Assembly: GCF_014649035.1 (NCBI RefSeq)
Contig: NZ_BMSG01000017.1
Coordinates: 1 to 64,000 of the forward strand
Source: Streptomyces sindenensis
GTDB taxonomy: Bacteria > Actinomycetota > Actinomycetes > Streptomycetales > Streptomycetaceae
Direction: 5' to 3'
Length of the DNA: 64,000 nucleotides
Below are positions 27,780 to 36,844 of the stretch, piece by piece. Each line of letters opens with the position of its first letter. Positions within the stretch are counted from its first letter, which is position 1. Made by a program: the position numbers and the translations under genes. Below the pieces are notes generated by a model. It made no database searches. It was not told the origin of the DNA and was given only the letters and a program-made list of their open reading frames with translations.

Positions 27780-29996
27780 CTACTCCTTGAAGGTGGTGTC
27801 TTTACGGGGTTGCGGGACGGCCTGGCCCGGCACGAAGGGCTCGCCCGGGAACGCTCCGGGCGTGCCCGTCCCGCGGTCGGGGGCGTCTTCGGCGTGGCTG
27901 CCGCGCCGGTACGTGGCGGGGTCGTGCGGGTACGCGTCGGGCGGGTAGCTGTCCGGTACGGGCAGGCCGACGGCGGGCAGCGCGTGGTCCGGCCGCGATG
28001 TCCGGGCCGGCCCCGGCCGGTCGTGCGGTGCGGTGGCTCCGCGTACGGGGAGGGGCGACAGGGACTCCAGGGGGGCGTCGAGCGCGGTCTGCGCCCCGCT
28101 TCCGGTGGTGCCGCCGGGGTTTCCGTATCCGCCCTCGGGGCTCTCCTCCTCGGTGGTCTGGGCCTCCGCGAGGTCGACGCCGCGCCGGAAGGCGGCCATG
28201 AGGCCCGGGTCGTGCAGGGCGTGCTCGTCCTCGACGCGCGGGGCGGGCGCCTCGCGCAGCTGCGGTACGAGGCTTTCCTGGTTCGTCCGTTTGGGCAGTT
28301 CGGGCCGGGCGGGAGAGGGGGCGGCGTGGGCGCGCTCGTGGACGGCCCCCGGAGCCGGCCGGTCCTCGCGCTCATCGCCGGCCGCCGCGGGCGGGCCGCC
28401 GTGCTCGGGCGGGGAGGCGGGTGGAGCAGACCGGTCGGTGTGTTCGGCGCGCAGCGGGAGGGGCGGGGCCTCGCCCGATGGCGGCCCGGGGCGTGCGTTC
28501 CGTGCGGGCCCGGGCGTCCGGTGCGGGACGCCGGTGGACGCCTGGGGCGACGACGGTGCCGTGGCCGCCCGGGGTGCGGGGGTCTGGTCCCCGGAGCCCG
28601 GGGCCTCGGGTGCCCGGGTCCCGGCTGTCGGGGCCGGAGCCGTGGTCCGGGGTGTGCCGTTCCGCGGTGCGGTGGCGGCGGGGCTCCCGGCTTCGACGGG
28701 CGGGCGGTGGACGGCGCCGGGGGGCGGCACGGGCACGGCGTCGGGCGACGGCGGGGCGTCGGGATCGGTCCCGAGCAGCGACTGCGGAAGGACCAGCACC
28801 GCCTGCGTACCGCCGTAGATGTTGCTCTGGAGGCGGACGGCGATGCCGTGGCGGCGGGCGAGGGCCGAGACGACGAACAGGCCGATCCGGCCGTCCTGGA
28901 GCAGATGGGCGACGTTGACCTGGTCGGGGTCGGAGAGCAGGGCGTTCATCCGCTTCTGCTCGTGGTCCGGCATCCCGAGTCCGCGGTCCTCCACCTCCAG
29001 GGCGAGCCCGGCGGTGACCTGCTGGACGCGCAGCAGCACCTGGGTGTGGGGGGCGGAGAAGACCGTGGCGTTCTCGACCAGCTCGGCCAGCAGGTGGATC
29101 ACGTCGGCGACGGCGTGGCCGCGCAGGGTGCCGTCCATCGGCGGGACCAGCTTGACCCGGGGGTACTGCTCGACCTCGGCGATGGCCGAGCGGAGCACCT
29201 CGGTCATGGTGACCGGGTTGCTCCACTGGCGCCGGGAGACGGCCCCGCCGAGGACGGCGAGGTTCTCCGCGTGGCGGCGGATCCGGGTGGCGAGGTGGTC
29301 GACGTGGAAAAGGCCCTTGAGGAGGTCGGGGTCCTCGACCTCGTGCTCCAGCTCGTCGAGGATCTGGATCTCGCGGTGGACGAGGGATTGCAGCCGTCGC
29401 GCCAGGTTGACGAAGACCTCGACCTTCTGTTCGTTGCCGGCCCTGCTGAAGAGCTGGGACGCCTGGACGACGGCGGCGACGGAGGCCTCCTGGGCCCGGG
29501 CCATCTCCTGTCCGAGCAGGTCGAAGGCGTCGGCCCCGGGAGTGGGGGGCGGCGAGGGCCGCCGCGCGGGAACGGACTCCCCGTTGCGGAGCTGTTCCAC
29601 CACCCGCTGCAGCTCGGCCTGGCCCTGGGCGCTGGCGCGCCGAAGGGCGAGAGCCCGGTCGAGCACCTGGCCCGCCACGCGGTTGGCGCCGAGGTAGGCG
29701 GCCGCGACGGCGGCGACCGCCAGGGCGCCCGATCCGCCGAGCGCCGCCCAGAGGCTGGGCGAGGAGCCGACCCCTCCGGCGCGGGCGGTGAAGATGACGG
29801 CCGCCGCGCCGCTGAGCACGGCGGCGACGGCCGGGAGCAGCGCGGTCCGCAGCAGTTGGGGGCGGATCCGGGCGTCGGGGGAAGGCCCCTCGGCGCGCGG
29901 CCTGCTCGGGGCCGAGTGGCCGCGCGTGCCGGGGCGGCCGTGCCGCCCGCCCTCACGGCGGTCCGGTCGCGCTTCGGGTGCGCGAAGTTGAGACAT
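27780..29996 (-). CDS. cvnA: conservon sensor histidine kinase-like protein (CvnA)
   Basis: This 738-residue protein has two N-terminal membrane helices (about 50-71 and 86-104), a cytoplasmic helical region, and an ATPase domain of the histidine kinase type (about 240-400) with the N box LAELVENATVFS and the G1 box DRGLGMP. The C-terminal 330 residues are Pro/Ala/Gly-rich and disordered. It senses an unknown signal and works with CvnB-D. ATG 29996 was chosen because GAGGACG lies just upstream; an in-frame ATG further up (30020) is less well supported. Confidence 0.92.
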   Translation of the reverse strand: MSQLRAPEARPDRREGGRHGRPGTRGHSAPSRPRAEGPSPDARIRPQLLRTALLPAVAAVLSGAAAVIFTARAGGVGSSPSLWAALGGSGALAVAAVAAAYLGANRVAGQVLDRALALRRASAQGQAELQRVVEQLRNGESVPARRPSPPPTPGADAFDLLGQEMARAQEASVAAVVQASQLFSRAGNEQKVEVFVNLARRLQSLVHREIQILDELEHEVEDPDLLKGLFHVDHLATRIRRHAENLAVLGGAVSRRQWSNPVTMTEVLRSAIAEVEQYPRVKLVPPMDGTLRGHAVADVIHLLAELVENATVFSAPHTQVLLRVQQVTAGLALEVEDRGLGMPDHEQKRMNALLSDPDQVNVAHLLQDGRIGLFVVSALARRHGIAVRLQSNIYGGTQAVLVLPQSLLGTDPDAPPSPDAVPVPPPGAVHRPPVEAGSPAATAPRNGTPRTTAPAPTAGTRAPEAPGSGDQTPAPRAATAPSSPQASTGVPHRTPGPARNARPGPPSGEAPPLPLRAEHTDRSAPPASPPEHGGPPAAAGDEREDRPAPGAVHERAHAAPSPARPELPKRTNQESLVPQLREAPAPRVEDEHALHDPGLMAAFRRGVDLAEAQTTEEESPEGGYGNPGGTTGSGAQTALDAPLESLSPLPVRGATAPHDRPGPARTSRPDHALPAVGLPVPDSYPPDAYPHDPATYRRGSHAEDAPDRGTGTPGAFPGEPFVPGQAVPQPRKDTTFKE

Positions 29997-30289
29997 CAGC
30001 GTCCTCGGTACAGGGGGCACCGGGGATCGGCGGTCGTGCCGGCGTCCATGCGGTGGCCCCTACGGTGGTCGGTCAGGCGCGGGTCATCGGTCGGGCAGGC
30101 CCGAACGTCATGAGCCCACCGTTGATCACCGGGCACACACGGTAGTCGTCAATGCCGTATGCGCGACGGGCAGTTGTCGAACTTGCCCGCCATCCGTCCC
30201 ACTCTGGTATGAGCCCTCGTACGCGCGCCCGATTGCCGAGCCTTGGCCCTGGGTTTACCCGCAGGTAGGGCACCCCCCGAGGAGGCGCG
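29997..30289. other. divergent intergenic region, conservon / GAPDH
   Basis: This stretch must hold the promoters of the leftward conservon and the rightward GAPDH gene, but I do not see clear -10/-35 pairs. No gene is supported. A short inverted repeat around 30156-30195 (GGGCAGTTGTCGAACTTGCCC) is the only obvious structure. Confidence 0.4.
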
Positions 30290-30322
30290 ATGGGGGCCGG
30301 TTACCATATGAGCGCCGCCTAG
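30290..30322 (+). other. possible 10-codon leader peptide before GAPDH
   Basis: ATG 30290 is preceded by a perfect GAGGAGG ribosome site (30279-30285) and encodes MGAGYHMSAA before TAG, 16 bases ahead of the GAPDH start. The GAPDH gene itself has only a weak GAAAGA site, so translation of the leader could help or control it. This is a hypothesis from sequence only. Confidence 0.35.
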
Positions 30323-30338
30323 CTCGAAAGATAAACTT

Positions 30339-31784
30339 GTGACTGTCAATGACGACTCGTTCACCAACTGGATGCACCGCGAGGAGATCGCGGAGTCGAT
30401 GATCCCGATCATCGGGAAGCTGCACCGCGAGCAGGACGTCAATGTCCTGCTGCACAGCCGCTCCCTGGTGAACAAGTCGGTGGTCAGCATCCTCAAGACC
30501 CACCGCTTCGCCCGGCAGATCGCGGGCGAGGAGCTCTCGGTCACCGAGACGATGCCCTTCCTCAAGGCTCTGACGACGCTCGATCTCGGCCCGTCCCAGA
30601 TCGACATAGGCATGCTGGCCGCCACCTACCGGGCCGACGGCCGCGGCCTCTCCGTCGAGGAGTTCACCGCGGAGGCCGTCGCCGGGGCGACGGGCGACAA
30701 CAAGATCGAGCGCCGCGCCTCGCGTGACGTGGTGCTCTACGGCTTCGGCCGCATCGGCCGGCTCATCGCCCGCCTGCTGATCGAGAAGGCCGGTTCGGGC
30801 AACGGCCTGCGCCTGCGGGCCATCGTCGTCCGCAAGGGCTCCGGCCAGGACATCGTCAAGCGCGCCTCGCTGCTGCGGCGCGACTCGATCCACGGCCAGT
30901 TCCAGGGCACGATCACCGTCGACGAGGCGACCAACAAGATCATCGCCAACGGCAACGAGATCCAGGTCATCTACTCGGACGACCCGACGACGGTCGACTA
31001 CACGGCGTACGGCATCAAGGACGCCATCCTGATCGACAACACCGGCCGGTGGCGGGACCGCGAGGGCCTCTCGAAGCATCTCCAGCCGGGCATCGGCAAG
31101 GTCGTGCTCACCGCGCCGGGCAAGGGCGACGTCCCGAACATCGTGCACGGCGTCAACCACGACACCGTGAAGCCGGACGAGCGGATCCTGTCCTGCGCGT
31201 CCTGCACGACCAACGCGATCGTCCCGCCGCTGAAGGCGATGGCGGAGGAGTACGGCGTCCTGCGCGGGCACGTGGAGACCGTCCACTCGTACACCAACGA
31301 CCAGAACCTGCTGGACAACTACCACGGCTCCGACCGCCGTGGCCGTTCGGCGGCGCTCAACATGGTCATCACCGAGACCGGGGCCGCGTCGGCCGTGGCC
31401 AAGGCGCTGCCCGAGCTGAAGGCGCCGATCACCGGCAGCTCGATCCGCGTCCCGGTGCCGGACGTCTCGATCGCCATCCTCAGCCTGCGGCTGGAGCGCG
31501 AGACCACCCGCGAGGAGGTCCTCGACTACCTCCGCAATGTGTCGCTGGCCTCGCCGCTCAAGCGTCAGATCGACTTCATCAGCGCGCCCGACGCGGTCTC
31601 CAGCGACTTCATCGGCTCGCGCCACGCCTCGATCGTCGACGCGGGCGCGACCAAGGTCGACGGCGACAACGCGATCCTCTACCTCTGGTACGACAACGAG
31701 TTCGGCTACTCGTGCCAGGTCATCCGGGTCGTCCAGCACGTCTCCGGCGTGGAGTACCCGACGTACCCGGCCCCGGCGGTCTGA
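30339..31784 (+). CDS. gap: glyceraldehyde-3-phosphate dehydrogenase, long form
   Basis: The 481-residue enzyme oxidises glyceraldehyde 3-phosphate with NAD(P). The core begins near residue 130, with GFGRIGR (135-141) for cofactor binding and the active-site SCASCTTNA, catalytic Cys289. The C-terminal YLWYDNEFGYSCQVIRVV is typical. About 125 residues precede the core, far more than in the 330-residue glycolytic enzyme; this long form exists in actinobacteria beside the standard gap and its extension has no assigned role. The GTG start at 30339 is preceded by weak ribosome-site sequence. A strong hairpin follows the gene. Confidence 0.93.
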   Translation: MTVNDDSFTNWMHREEIAESMIPIIGKLHREQDVNVLLHSRSLVNKSVVSILKTHRFARQIAGEELSVTETMPFLKALTTLDLGPSQIDIGMLAATYRADGRGLSVEEFTAEAVAGATGDNKIERRASRDVVLYGFGRIGRLIARLLIEKAGSGNGLRLRAIVVRKGSGQDIVKRASLLRRDSIHGQFQGTITVDEATNKIIANGNEIQVIYSDDPTTVDYTAYGIKDAILIDNTGRWRDREGLSKHLQPGIGKVVLTAPGKGDVPNIVHGVNHDTVKPDERILSCASCTTNAIVPPLKAMAEEYGVLRGHVETVHSYTNDQNLLDNYHGSDRRGRSAALNMVITETGAASAVAKALPELKAPITGSSIRVPVPDVSIAILSLRLERETTREEVLDYLRNVSLASPLKRQIDFISAPDAVSSDFIGSRHASIVDAGATKVDGDNAILYLWYDNEFGYSCQVIRVVQHVSGVEYPTYPAPAV

Positions 31785-31813
31785 CGCCTCCGGCAGGCCC
31801 TTCCGTACGACGC

Positions 31814-31846
31814 CCGGTGCCCGGCAGGTCCGCCTGCCGGGCACCG
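31814..31846. terminator. hairpin between gap and the SnoaL-like gene
   Basis: A perfect 15-bp stem (31814-31828 with 31832+1 to 31846) with the four-base loop TCCG lies between the convergent genes and probably terminates both. Confidence 0.8.
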
Positions 31847-31869
31847 GCGTGTGGGCGCGGGCGCGCGTG

Positions 31870-32409
31870 TCAGGACCCGGTGGGGGCGTCCACCGGGCTC
31901 AGCCGTTCGGTGGGCCCGGCGAAGTCGAGGAAGAGCTCCCGCGAGGTGAGGAGCCACCGGCCGTCGTGTTCCCGGAGGGTGTCCTCGTAGCGCCCGACCT
32001 GCACGGGGAGACGGGGCGGCAGCATGCCGCCGGTGTGGCCGTCCACGCGGTACGTCGTGAAGTACGTGCTCGCCGTCGCCGTCGAGACCGACGTCAGGGT
32101 CACCAGGATGTTGGTGCACAGGCGGCGCGAGAGCCGGTCGGCGGGGCGGCCGGCGAAGTAGGCCCGCAAGGCCTCCCGGCCCTCGATCCGCCGGTCCCCC
32201 GCGGCCCACTCCCACACCCCGTCCGGGGTGAACAGCTCGGCCACGTCGCCGGGTTCGCCCAGGTCGAGCGTGTGGACGAACTCGACGATCAGCCGCTCGC
32301 AGGCACGCTCGGCGATCAGACGGCCTACGGGGTCCAGGAGATCCAGGCGGCCCAGGGGATCCCGGCGGCCCCGGCCGTCCCGGGGATCCGGTGCATCGGT
32401 GATGTCCAT
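31870..32409 (-). CDS. SnoaL-like / nuclear transport factor 2 fold protein
   Basis: The 179-residue product has an NTF2-like fold of the SnoaL_4 type: RLIVEFVHTLDLGEPGDVAELFTPDGVWEWAAGDRRIEGREALRAYF and a C-terminal RYEDTLREHDGRWLLTSRELF. Relatives are small cyclases, isomerases or ring-hydroxylating dioxygenase beta-like proteins. No partner gene suggests a substrate. ATG 32409 was chosen; an earlier ATG at 32466 would add 19 residues of poor similarity. Confidence 0.82.
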   Translation of the reverse strand: MDITDAPDPRDGRGRRDPLGRLDLLDPVGRLIAERACERLIVEFVHTLDLGEPGDVAELFTPDGVWEWAAGDRRIEGREALRAYFAGRPADRLSRRLCTNILVTLTSVSTATASTYFTTYRVDGHTGGMLPPRLPVQVGRYEDTLREHDGRWLLTSRELFLDFAGPTERLSPVDAPTGS

Positions 32410-32484
32410 CGCCCCATTCCACCAACGCGCCCCGGGGCCGCGCGACTTGTTTCCCGGCAGCTCCATCGCACCCGCGGCCGGGGT

Positions 32485-32913
32485 TCAGACCTGGCCGAGG
32501 TCCGAGCTGACCCAGCGTTCGGGGCGCAGGGTGATCACCACCTGCTCGCCGTGGTTCTCCCAGGCGAAGTCCACGTAACCGGCGACCTTCTCGGCCGGGA
32601 GGTAGCGCGCCGACACATGCTCCAGGTCGGCGCGCGTCGCGGGGCGCGTGTCGATGACGGGCCCCTCGACCGAGACGTACCGGACGGTCGGCTCCAGCCG
32701 GTCGACGAGCAGCGTGAACCGGCCTGCGGCGGCGATCAGTTCGGCCTTGCGCGAGGTGCGGCCGGTGAGGATCCGGACGTCGCCGCCCGCTTCGTACTCG
32801 TACCAGATCGGCACGCTGAGCGGGGCCCGGTCACCGTCTCCCGACGCGACGGCGAGGGCGGCGACATGGGGTTCGGCGAGGAACTGTTCGCGCTCTTCAC
32901 GGGTCAGTGCCAC
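32485..32913 (-). CDS. PPOX-class flavin/F420 split-barrel protein
   Basis: This 142-residue protein is a pyridoxamine-5'-phosphate oxidase-like split barrel (LTREEREQFLAEPHVAALAVASGDGDRAPLSVPIWYEYEAGGDVRILTG in outline). It resembles Rv1155-like proteins that bind FMN or F420 and reduce small molecules. The GTG start at 32913 is preceded by GGAG. It lies upstream of the SnoaL-like gene with a 75-base gap and may be cotranscribed with it. Confidence 0.87.
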   Translation of the reverse strand: MALTREEREQFLAEPHVAALAVASGDGDRAPLSVPIWYEYEAGGDVRILTGRTSRKAELIAAAGRFTLLVDRLEPTVRYVSVEGPVIDTRPATRADLEHVSARYLPAEKVAGYVDFAWENHGEQVVITLRPERWVSSDLGQV

Positions 32914-33003
32914 GGGAGGCTCCTTCTCGTACGGGGATGCGGGGGCTGCCCCAGTGTGCCCCGCGCGCCGGGCCCGGCCCCCGGCACCCGCCGTCGGCGT
33001 GTC

Positions 33004-33489
33004 CTACGCGGTTCCCCGGGCCCGGGCCACCTCCTCGGTCCGCCGTACGACGGCCGCACCGCGTAGGGCGACGGCGCACCAGACGGCCACGAGCAGCAGG
33101 CCCACGGCAGCGAGGCCGGCGACTTCGAGAGGCTCCGGCCGCCAGCCGAGGGAGAGCCTCGTCCCGATCAGGACGACGCCGATGGCGGCCTTCTCCGGTT
33201 CGTACACGGGCACCTTGGCCGCCACGACGCGCAGGACGGCGGCCAGGGCCAGACCGATCGCGGTCCAGGCGAGCAGATAGGGCCAGAGCGCTCCCGGAGC
33301 GGCGGGCGGCAGGCCGAACTCCTCCGGCCCGATGCGGAAGAGCGCGCCCACCCATCCCAGCGCCACACCGGCGGCGGTGACGGCCGCGACCCACACCGCA
33401 TGACGCCAGAGGGGGCCGGGCCGCACCTCGGCGTCCTCGGATTCGTCGGCGTCGATGGAGCCGGCGGGGTGCTCAGGAAGATCATTCAT
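33004..33489 (-). CDS. membrane protein with four predicted helices
   Basis: The 161-residue protein has a charged, acidic N-terminus (about 25 residues) followed by four membrane segments: HAVWVAAVTAAGVALGWVGAL, WPYLLAWTAIGLALAAVLRVVAA, a weaker amphipathic segment, and AGLAAVGLLLVAVWCAVALRGAA. It is similar to actinobacterial DUF2567-like membrane proteins, but I do not recognise a function. ATG 33489 is the start. It is divergent from the gene at 33554. Confidence 0.75.
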   Translation of the reverse strand: MNDLPEHPAGSIDADESEDAEVRPGPLWRHAVWVAAVTAAGVALGWVGALFRIGPEEFGLPPAAPGALWPYLLAWTAIGLALAAVLRVVAAKVPVYEPEKAAIGVVLIGTRLSLGWRPEPLEVAGLAAVGLLLVAVWCAVALRGAAVVRRTEEVARARGTA

Positions 33490-33553
33490 GCCCGGTCAGA
33501 CGCGTACGGGGCGGCGATCGTTGCGCGTTCGGGCGGCAACTAGGCTCCGGGGC

Positions 33554-34048
33554 ATGAGCAAGGGCCATGACGACGAGCCGATATTCATCCGCTCGAACTG
33601 GGGAACAAGTCGCTATGTCTACAACCCGAGGAACCCGGTCGGGATGGGCCTCATCATCGGGTCCCTGCTGTTCGCCGCCATCTTCCTGTACTCCCTGCGC
33701 GCCCGTAGCTCCTGGAGCGAGGGCGAATTGCGCGACGCGGTGCACGTCGCCGTCCGCGACCTGGAGGCAACGCCGCAAACGCTGGGGCCATGGACCGGCA
33801 GCTACGGGAGCATGATCCGCGACGCCCTGGAGAAGAGCGGCGAGGGCCCCTCGACCGGCGGCCTGCACGTCGAGGACGCGGACGACCCCTACGACAAGGA
33901 CGCGGATCCCGCCGTCGACCTGTTCGAGGTCACGGCGGAGGACGTCGACACCACGTTCTGCCTGAGCGTGTCGCCGCCGCAACCGGAGCCGGACATGACG
34001 AGTGTCGAGGTCAGCCTCTCCATCACCGTCGCGGAGGGCGAGTGCTGA
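33554..34048 (+). CDS. single-pass membrane protein of unknown function
   Basis: This 164-residue protein has one membrane helix (about 29-46, VGMGLIIGSLLFAAIFLYSL) after a short cytoplasmic head, then an acidic extracytoplasmic domain rich in Asp and Glu (GGLHVEDADDPYDKDADPAV) that ends in Cys. I do not recognise a family. A TAGGCT hexamer lies eight bases before ATG 33554, so the mRNA may be almost leaderless. Nothing nearby suggests a role. Confidence 0.7.
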   Translation: MSKGHDDEPIFIRSNWGTSRYVYNPRNPVGMGLIIGSLLFAAIFLYSLRARSSWSEGELRDAVHVAVRDLEATPQTLGPWTGSYGSMIRDALEKSGEGPSTGGLHVEDADDPYDKDADPAVDLFEVTAEDVDTTFCLSVSPPQPEPDMTSVEVSLSITVAEGEC

Positions 34049-34119
34049 GCCCGGCCGGAGTCGGTCCCCCGGATCGGCTCCAAGGGCCGGTCCCGGCCGG
34101 GCTGAGCCGGCCAGGGCAC

Positions 34120-34153
34120 GAGGGCCGCCGTCGGCGAACCGGCGGCGGCCCTC
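34120..34153. terminator. hairpin between convergent genes
   Basis: GAGGGCCGCCG (34120-34130) pairs with CGGCGGCCCTC (34143-34153), and the inner CGG/CCG pairs close a CGAA loop. It sits between the convergent membrane protein and metallo-beta-lactamase fold genes. Confidence 0.7.
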
Positions 34154-34174
34154 AGGGCTACGTCCTGCGGGCGG

Positions 34175-35386
34175 TCAGCGCTCCCCCGCCAGGTCGAGGT
34201 CGCCCCGCGCTGCCGGGGCGGGGCCGCGGTCGGCACCGGGATGTTCTTCGGGGAGGCGCCACGGGTGGGCGAGCGCGGGCGACAGCGCTCGCCACCACGG
34301 TGCCACGGGCAGGATTCCGGCCGGCTCGAACGGTTCGCCCGGCCGGGGGAACGCCACCGGCTGGTCCGCCTCGTCGCCGGCGTCCTTCGTCCACTCGCCC
34401 GGCTCCGCCCAGGCGTGCGGGGCCAGGTTGAACGTGCCCCAGTGGATCGGGAGCAGCACTCCGTGCGGGCGGCCGCCCTGGAGGTCCAGGTGGGCGCGCA
34501 TGCCTTCGGCGGGGGTCATGTGGATGTCCGGCCAGTACTCCGAGTACGCGCCGATCTGGATCATGGTGGCGTCGAAGGGACCGTGCTCGGCGCCGATCTC
34601 CCGGAAGCCGGGGAAATAGCCGGTGTCCCCGCTGTGGTAGATCCGGTGCTCCGGGCCCGCGACGACCCAGGACGCCCAGAGGGTGTGCTGTCCGTTGCGC
34701 AGCCCGCGCCCGCAGAAGTGGCGGGCGGGGGTGGCGGTGAGGCTGATTCCGGCGACCGTCGCGGTCTCGTTCCAGTCGAGCTCGTGCATCCGGGCCGCGG
34801 GCACACCCCAGCGCTCCAGATGGGCTCCGACACCGAGCGGCACGGCGAAGACCGTGTCGGTGCCGGCCAGGGCACGGATCGTCGGCAGGTCGAGGTGGTC
34901 GTAGTGGTCGTGGGAGATCACGACGACGTCGACGGGTCCGAGCGCGGCCAGCGACAACGGGGTGGGGTGCAGCCGCTTGGGCCCGGCGAACGGGAACGGA
35001 GAACAGCGCTCGCCCCAGACCGGGTCGAACAGGACGCGTCGGCCGTCGATCTCCGCCAGCACGCTGGAATGGCCCATCCAGGTCAGCCGCAGCCCGCTGA
35101 CGGGCGGTGCGGCCAGATCGGCGAGGGTGGTGGGGTGGACGGGCACGGCGCCGTCCGGCGTTCTCAGGGCCCGCTGCTCCCTCTGGAAATAGGTCTTGGC
35201 GAACTCGACGGTGGACCCGGAGGGCCGGATACGGGCCCCCACCGGGTTCTGGAAGGCTCCGTCGACGAAATGGGGCGAGCGGCGGATGCGCTCCATCCGC
35301 GCTCCGGCCGGATCGGCCCCGAAGGACTCGGTACGCATCGAGCGCAGTTTCGTGCGGAGCGGAAGCAAGTAGTCAGCGCCGGTCAC
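34175..35386 (-). CDS. metallo-beta-lactamase fold hydrolase (NAPE-PLD/UlaG-like)
   Basis: The 403-residue product is an MBL-fold hydrolase. The metal motif HDHYDH occupies residues 159-164; additional ligands are in RHFCGRG, YHSGDTGYF and PIHWGTF. It is similar to NAPE-PLD-like and UlaG-like phosphodiesterases or lactonases acting in the cytoplasm. The N-terminal 95 residues are longer than in UlaG but usual for the NAPE-PLD-like group. The GTG at 35386 follows AGGAGATGTT. The substrate is unknown, and the C-terminal 25 residues are disordered. Confidence 0.88.
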   Translation of the reverse strand: MTGADYLLPLRTKLRSMRTESFGADPAGARMERIRRSPHFVDGAFQNPVGARIRPSGSTVEFAKTYFQREQRALRTPDGAVPVHPTTLADLAAPPVSGLRLTWMGHSSVLAEIDGRRVLFDPVWGERCSPFPFAGPKRLHPTPLSLAALGPVDVVVISHDHYDHLDLPTIRALAGTDTVFAVPLGVGAHLERWGVPAARMHELDWNETATVAGISLTATPARHFCGRGLRNGQHTLWASWVVAGPEHRIYHSGDTGYFPGFREIGAEHGPFDATMIQIGAYSEYWPDIHMTPAEGMRAHLDLQGGRPHGVLLPIHWGTFNLAPHAWAEPGEWTKDAGDEADQPVAFPRPGEPFEPAGILPVAPWWRALSPALAHPWRLPEEHPGADRGPAPAARGDLDLAGER

Positions 35387-35488
35387 AACATCTCCTGAGG
35401 GAGTCGGTGTCGTCTCATTATCGTCGGCCTGTACGACAGGGCGAGCAGAAGATGCTGAACGGGGCAGCCGGTCCGGCCGACGGGGGTG

Positions 35489-35929
35489 TCAGCCACGCGG
35501 CTGCCCGTAGACGTGGCCGATGCGCAGGGTGAGCAGCACCCTGCGGTCCTCGACCATGGCCCGGCGGTAGTCGTCCCAGTCGGGGTGCTCGCCCCTGACG
35601 TCCCGGTAGAGCGTGATCAGGGCCTCCACGGTGGCGTCGTCGGGGGTCTCGGCGGGGGAAGTCAGCTCGGCGGTGGCGTCGGCGACGGTCCAGGCCCACC
35701 GGTCGTCGCTCGTGACGTGGTAGCTCGCCCGGGGGTCGCGCCGCAGGTTGCGGGTCTTGGCCCGGCCCTCCGTGACCGAGACGCGGACCACCTGCTCCTC
35801 GGGGTAGTAGGCGTGATTGACGTTGGACAGCTGAGGGCGTCCGTCCTGCTTCAGGGTGACCAGAACCCCGCCGTCCTGCTCTCCGAGGAGGCGGAGCAGC
35901 GCTTGCCGATCCGGTTCGATTCGCGTCAT
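35489..35929 (-). CDS. PPOX-class F420-dependent oxidoreductase
   Basis: This 146-residue split-barrel protein (GVLVTLKQDGRPQLSNVNHAYY; RVSVTEGRAKTRNLRRDPRASYHV; EHPDWDDYRRAMVEDRRVLLTL) closely fits the PPOX-class F420-dependent family in actinobacteria. These enzymes reduce various substrates with F420H2. The ATG at 35929 was chosen over an upstream frame that is Pro/Arg-rich. Confidence 0.9.
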   Translation of the reverse strand: MTRIEPDRQALLRLLGEQDGGVLVTLKQDGRPQLSNVNHAYYPEEQVVRVSVTEGRAKTRNLRRDPRASYHVTSDDRWAWTVADATAELTSPAETPDDATVEALITLYRDVRGEHPDWDDYRRAMVEDRRVLLTLRIGHVYGQPRG

Positions 35930-36133
35930 GCAGAATGCAACGTCCGGCCCGGCCGGAGGATTCCGGTTCCGGTTCCGGTCCCCTCCCCCGGTCATGTCAC
36001 AGGTCCCCCGGTCGTGTCACATCCGTCGGCCCCCGCCACGTCCTTCTGGTGAACGTCCGTTTCCCAGGTCGCCGCCGGTCACCGGCCCTCCGCCGTGCCG
36101 CCGCTGACCTGGCCCATTCGTTAGGGTGTCCCG

Positions 36134-36775
36134 GTGGGAAGAGTCCGGTTGAACGTGGCGGAGCGGCGTGAGGAGCTGCTGCGTGCCGCGGTCGAGCAGA
36201 TCGAGATCCGAGGGGTCTCGTCCCTGCGGATCGCCGATGTGGCCCAGGTGCTGGGTGTGAGCAACGCGCTCGTCCTCTACCACTTTTCGACCAAGGAGAA
36301 GCTGGTCGCGGCGGCGTTCGCGTACGCGGCCGAGGCCGATCTCGCCCACCTGCGCAAACTGCTGGCCCGCCGCACCACCGCCGTACGCCGGCTGCGGGCG
36401 GCCGTGCGGTGGTACGCCCCGACGGGAACGGCCAAGGGCTGGCGCCTGTGGATCGAGGGCTGGGCCGCCTCGCTGCGCGACCCGGCCCTCCGTGAGGTCG
36501 CGGGCGACCTCGACCAGCAGTGGAAGACGGAGCTGGCCCAGGTCATCGACGAGGGTGCCGCCGCCGGAGAGTTCCGGTGCGAGGACCCCCTCTCGGCGGC
36601 CTGGCGGCTCACCGCCCTCCTGGACGGGATGGCGGTGCAGACGACCTCGTACGCGGGCCCGCTCTCGCGGACCACGATGCTGCGGTGGACCGACGAGGCG
36701 CTCGCCCGCGAGCTGGGCGTCGACCTCGCCGATCTGACCGGTGCGGCCGTCGCGGACGCCTCGGCCGACGGCTGA
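36134..36775 (+). CDS. TetR/AcrR family regulator, BetI-like
   Basis: The 213-residue protein has a TetR HTH (residues about 10-58, ELLRAAVEQIEIRGVSSLRIADVAQVLGVSNALVLYHFSTKEKL) and a C-terminal ligand domain resembling BetI-type regulators. The GTG start at 36134 has no evident ribosome site, and TTAGGGT lies just upstream, so a leaderless message is possible. Its target and ligand are unknown; the adjacent leftward F420 protein gene is a candidate target. Confidence 0.88.
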   Translation: MGRVRLNVAERREELLRAAVEQIEIRGVSSLRIADVAQVLGVSNALVLYHFSTKEKLVAAAFAYAAEADLAHLRKLLARRTTAVRRLRAAVRWYAPTGTAKGWRLWIEGWAASLRDPALREVAGDLDQQWKTELAQVIDEGAAAGEFRCEDPLSAAWRLTALLDGMAVQTTSYAGPLSRTTMLRWTDEALARELGVDLADLTGAAVADASADG

Positions 36776-36844
36776 CCGGCCGATCCCTCCGCCGCTCCCC
36801 CGTTTCCCGGACGAACCCGGACGGCAGCCGGCCGGCCGCCGCCG

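Noticed and set aside
27810..30113. A 767-codon open frame antisense to the conservon kinase
   Set aside because: No domain can be seen and the conservon order on the other strand is unmistakable.
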